Position numbers and translations under genes: made by a program
Part shown: positions 51,262 through 52,456 of the stretch, one piece after another
How the letters are laid out: each line of letters starts with the position of its first letter
Position numbering within the stretch: position 1 is the first letter of the stretch
The notes under the pieces: generated by a model
Databases searched by the model: none
Seen by the model: the letters and a program-made list of their open reading frames with translations, nothing else
What the model was told of the DNA's origin: nothing
Assembly (NCBI GenBank): GCA_020026175.1
Contig: JAHHQV010000015.1
Span: forward strand, 1 to 52,456
Direction of reading: 5' to 3'
Origin: Phocaeicola sp.
GTDB lineage: Bacteria > Bacteroidota > Bacteroidia > Bacteroidales > Bacteroidaceae
DNA: 52,456 bases

Positions 51262-51425
51262 GTCAGATGTTTTTATATAGTTTTTCCAAAGATATGTATT
51301 AAATATCCATTATGCCCTATAGATTAGATTTTTTATGAAAAAATGAGTTTTATATATAACAAGGTTTGTTTTATATAGAGCCGTAAACGGGTTTGTTTTT
51401 TTTGGGGGGCGAGTAATTGGCATAA

Positions 51426-51468
51426 AAAAAGAGAACGAATCAGAAAATGATTCGTTCTCTTTTTAAAA
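51426..51468 (-). terminator. Terminator of rplU-rpmA
   Basis: AAAAAGAGAACGAATCA (51426-51442) pairs perfectly with TGATTCGTTCTCTTTTT (51448-51464), 5-base loop; it lies 20 bases after the rpmA stop. T-runs on both sides, so possibly bidirectional. Confidence 0.88.
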
Positions 51469-51487
51469 TCTTTTCTAAATAAATAGA

Positions 51488-51754
51488 TTATGCTTCAGCT
51501 GCGAATGGAACTACAGAAACATAGCTTCTGTCTTCGCGACCTTTTTTAAAGCATACTGTTCCATCTACCAATGCGTAAAGAGTGTGGTCGCTACCCATAC
51601 CTACGTTTTCACCTGGGTTGTGAACTGTTCCTCTTTGACGAACTATGATGTTACCAGCTTTACATGCTGAACCACCGAATATCTTTACGCCTAATCTCTT
51701 ACTTGCTGATTCACGGCCGTTCTTAGAACTACCTACACCTTTTTTATGTGCCAT
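51488..51754 (-). CDS. rpmA: 50S ribosomal protein L27
   Basis: The protein has 88 residues starting MAHKKGVGSSKNGRESASKR, with the N-terminal tail that reaches the peptidyl-transferase centre intact (no Firmicute-type cleavage leader). The conserved GNIIVRQRGTVHNPGENVGMG then GSDHTLYALVDGTV is present. It follows rplU with a 22-base gap, the standard rplU-rpmA order. Confidence 0.98.
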   Translation of the reverse strand: MAHKKGVGSSKNGRESASKRLGVKIFGGSACKAGNIIVRQRGTVHNPGENVGMGSDHTLYALVDGTVCFKKGREDRSYVSVVPFAAEA

Positions 51755-51776
51755 TTTCTTTTACCTTTTTAAATGA

Positions 51777-52094
51777 TTAAGCAATAACTTGTTTGATTGT
51801 CAATTCAGTAAACTGCTGACGGTGACCGTTCAGTTTTCTGTAACCTTTTCTTCTCTTCTTGTGGAATACCAATACTTTGTCTCCCTTTACTAAGTTTGAT
51901 GCGATTTCGCATACAACTTTAGCACCTTCTACAGTAGGAGCACCTACAGTTACATTACCATTGTTGTCAACCAACAATACTTTGTCGAATTCAACTGTTG
52001 CACCGTTTTCAGCATTCTGAATGTGGTGTACGAACAGCTTCTTTCCTTCTTCAGCTTTGAACTGCTGACCGTTAATTTCTACGATTACGTACAT
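51777..52094 (-). CDS. rplU: 50S ribosomal protein L21
   Basis: The protein has 105 residues starting MYVIVEINGQQFKAEEGKKL, with the C-terminal RNA-binding basic stretch KKRRKGYRKLNGHRQQFT at about 79-96, characteristic of L21. It is the first gene of the ribosomal pair and is transcribed from a near-consensus promoter upstream. Confidence 0.98.
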   Translation of the reverse strand: MYVIVEINGQQFKAEEGKKLFVHHIQNAENGATVEFDKVLLVDNNGNVTVGAPTVEGAKVVCEIASNLVKGDKVLVFHKKRRKGYRKLNGHRQQFTELTIKQVIA

Positions 52095-52179
52095 TTTAAA
52101 TAAATATTAAACGGTTTTTTCCGTAAGGTGGATTGGTTCTTGCAACCTCTTTTTTACCTCCACGGACTAAAATCGGGTG

Positions 52180-52210
52180 CAAAGATACTCTATATTATTG
52201 ATATAGCAAA
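52180..52210 (-). promoter_or_regulatory. Promoter of rplU-rpmA
   Basis: Reverse-strand TTTG (52207-52210), 19 bases, TATCTTTG (52180-52187). The leader to rplU is about 80 bases and contains GTGGAGGTAAAAAAGAGG, with no clear stem. Confidence 0.78.
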
Positions 52211-52278
52211 GGAAAAGCCGTTATTTTTTAATGAAAAGTATAAAAAAAGGAGATTGTTTGTTGCAATCTCCTTAGTAG

Positions 52279-52351
52279 AGCGGAAGACGGGGCTCAAACC
52301 CGCGACCCTCAGCTTGGAAGGCTAATGCTCTATCAACTGAGCTACTTCCGC
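52279..52351 (-). tRNA. tRNA-Gly (UCC)
   Basis: Acceptor GCGGAAG/CTTCCGC, D-arm AGCTCAGTTGATAGAGC, anticodon loop CTTCCAA (TCC), T-arm GCGGGTTTGAGCCCCGT. 73 bases; no 3' CCA encoded. Confidence 0.94.
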
Positions 52352-52370
52352 ATCTTCTTATTTTTTTGTG

Positions 52371-52453
52371 TGGGCAAAGATGGATTCGAACCACCGAAGT
52401 CGAAAGACAGCAGATTTACAGTCTGCCCCATTTGGCCACTCTGGTATTTGCCC
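52371..52453 (-). tRNA. tRNA-Tyr (GUA)
   Basis: Acceptor GGGCAAA/TTTGCCC, anticodon loop CTGTAAA (GTA), long variable arm as in bacterial tRNA-Tyr, T-arm GGTGGTTCGAATCCATC. 83 bases. It precedes tRNA-Gly with a 19-base gap, so the two are probably one transcript. Confidence 0.94.
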
Positions 52454-52456
52454 GAT

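Noticed and set aside
1..52456. CRISPR array, rRNA, tmRNA or replication origin
   Set aside because: No regularly spaced repeats and no recognised rRNA, tmRNA or DnaA-box cluster on reading both strands.

Overview
The window is a chromosomal segment of a Bacteroidales bacterium, most like a gut Bacteroides/Phocaeicola relative. Evidence: low-GC coding sequence, almost no Shine-Dalgarno sites, repeated Bacteroidetes-type promoters (TTG or TTTG, 19-20 bases, then TAnnTTTG), many lipoproteins with a typical S/G-C lipobox, a methylmalonyl-CoA mutase pair, a DUF4377 lipoprotein, a NigD-like lipoprotein, a GGGtGRT/NifU-like pair and a methionine synthase that stops after its B12 domain. The species cannot be fixed from sequence alone.

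Layout. 1-7171: a cut tRNA-Glu, stand-alone TrpB2, MltG, the GrpE-DnaJ pair, an ABC-F ATPase with a degenerate second ATPase half, and cytidine deaminase. 7337-10007: an envelope cluster (thioredoxin-like protein, amidase, DUF3592 protein, M48 protease). 10008-10635 is non-coding and holds hairpins and a likely group II intron fragment. 10636-12368: the GGGtGRT and NifU-like pair. 12595-15690: a cobalamin riboswitch reading leftward into an LRR lipoprotein and a beta-propeller-like lipoprotein, the most interesting unit here. 16086-22658: DMP19-like protein, NigD-like lipoprotein, Yip1-like membrane protein, SmpB, MetH and an Rpn-type nuclease. 22680-26294: a large GH2 lipoprotein, followed by an IS3 remnant.

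26575-28773 is a tight three-gene cassette (APH-fold sugar kinase, RapZ C-terminal domain, sugar-1-phosphate nucleotidyltransferase) that resembles AmgK/MurU cell-wall sugar salvage with an added RapZ-type sensor. UvrA, an AlkD-like glycosylase, MutB and MutA follow, all leftward. 36973-40438 carries an AspT/YidE-type transporter and a second, intact ABC-F protein. 40729-47583 has tRNA-Trp, a uracil-DNA glycosylase-like protein, an unknown protein, an alanine:sodium symporter, an AlbA_2 protein, a cysteine desulfidase-like protein and DsbD. 47856-51261 looks like an accessory patch: tRNA-Ser with its own promoter and terminator, two lipoproteins, a small inverted-repeat element and the tail of a MobV-like mobilization protein joined in frame to an outer-membrane-type gene. 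The right end has L27, L21, tRNA-Gly and tRNA-Tyr.

A vitamin B12 theme runs through the window: the riboswitch unit (probable capture), MetH (methionine) and MutAB (propionate/succinate metabolism). No btuB or btuFCD is present. No CRISPR array, replication origin, rRNA or complete insertion sequence was seen.
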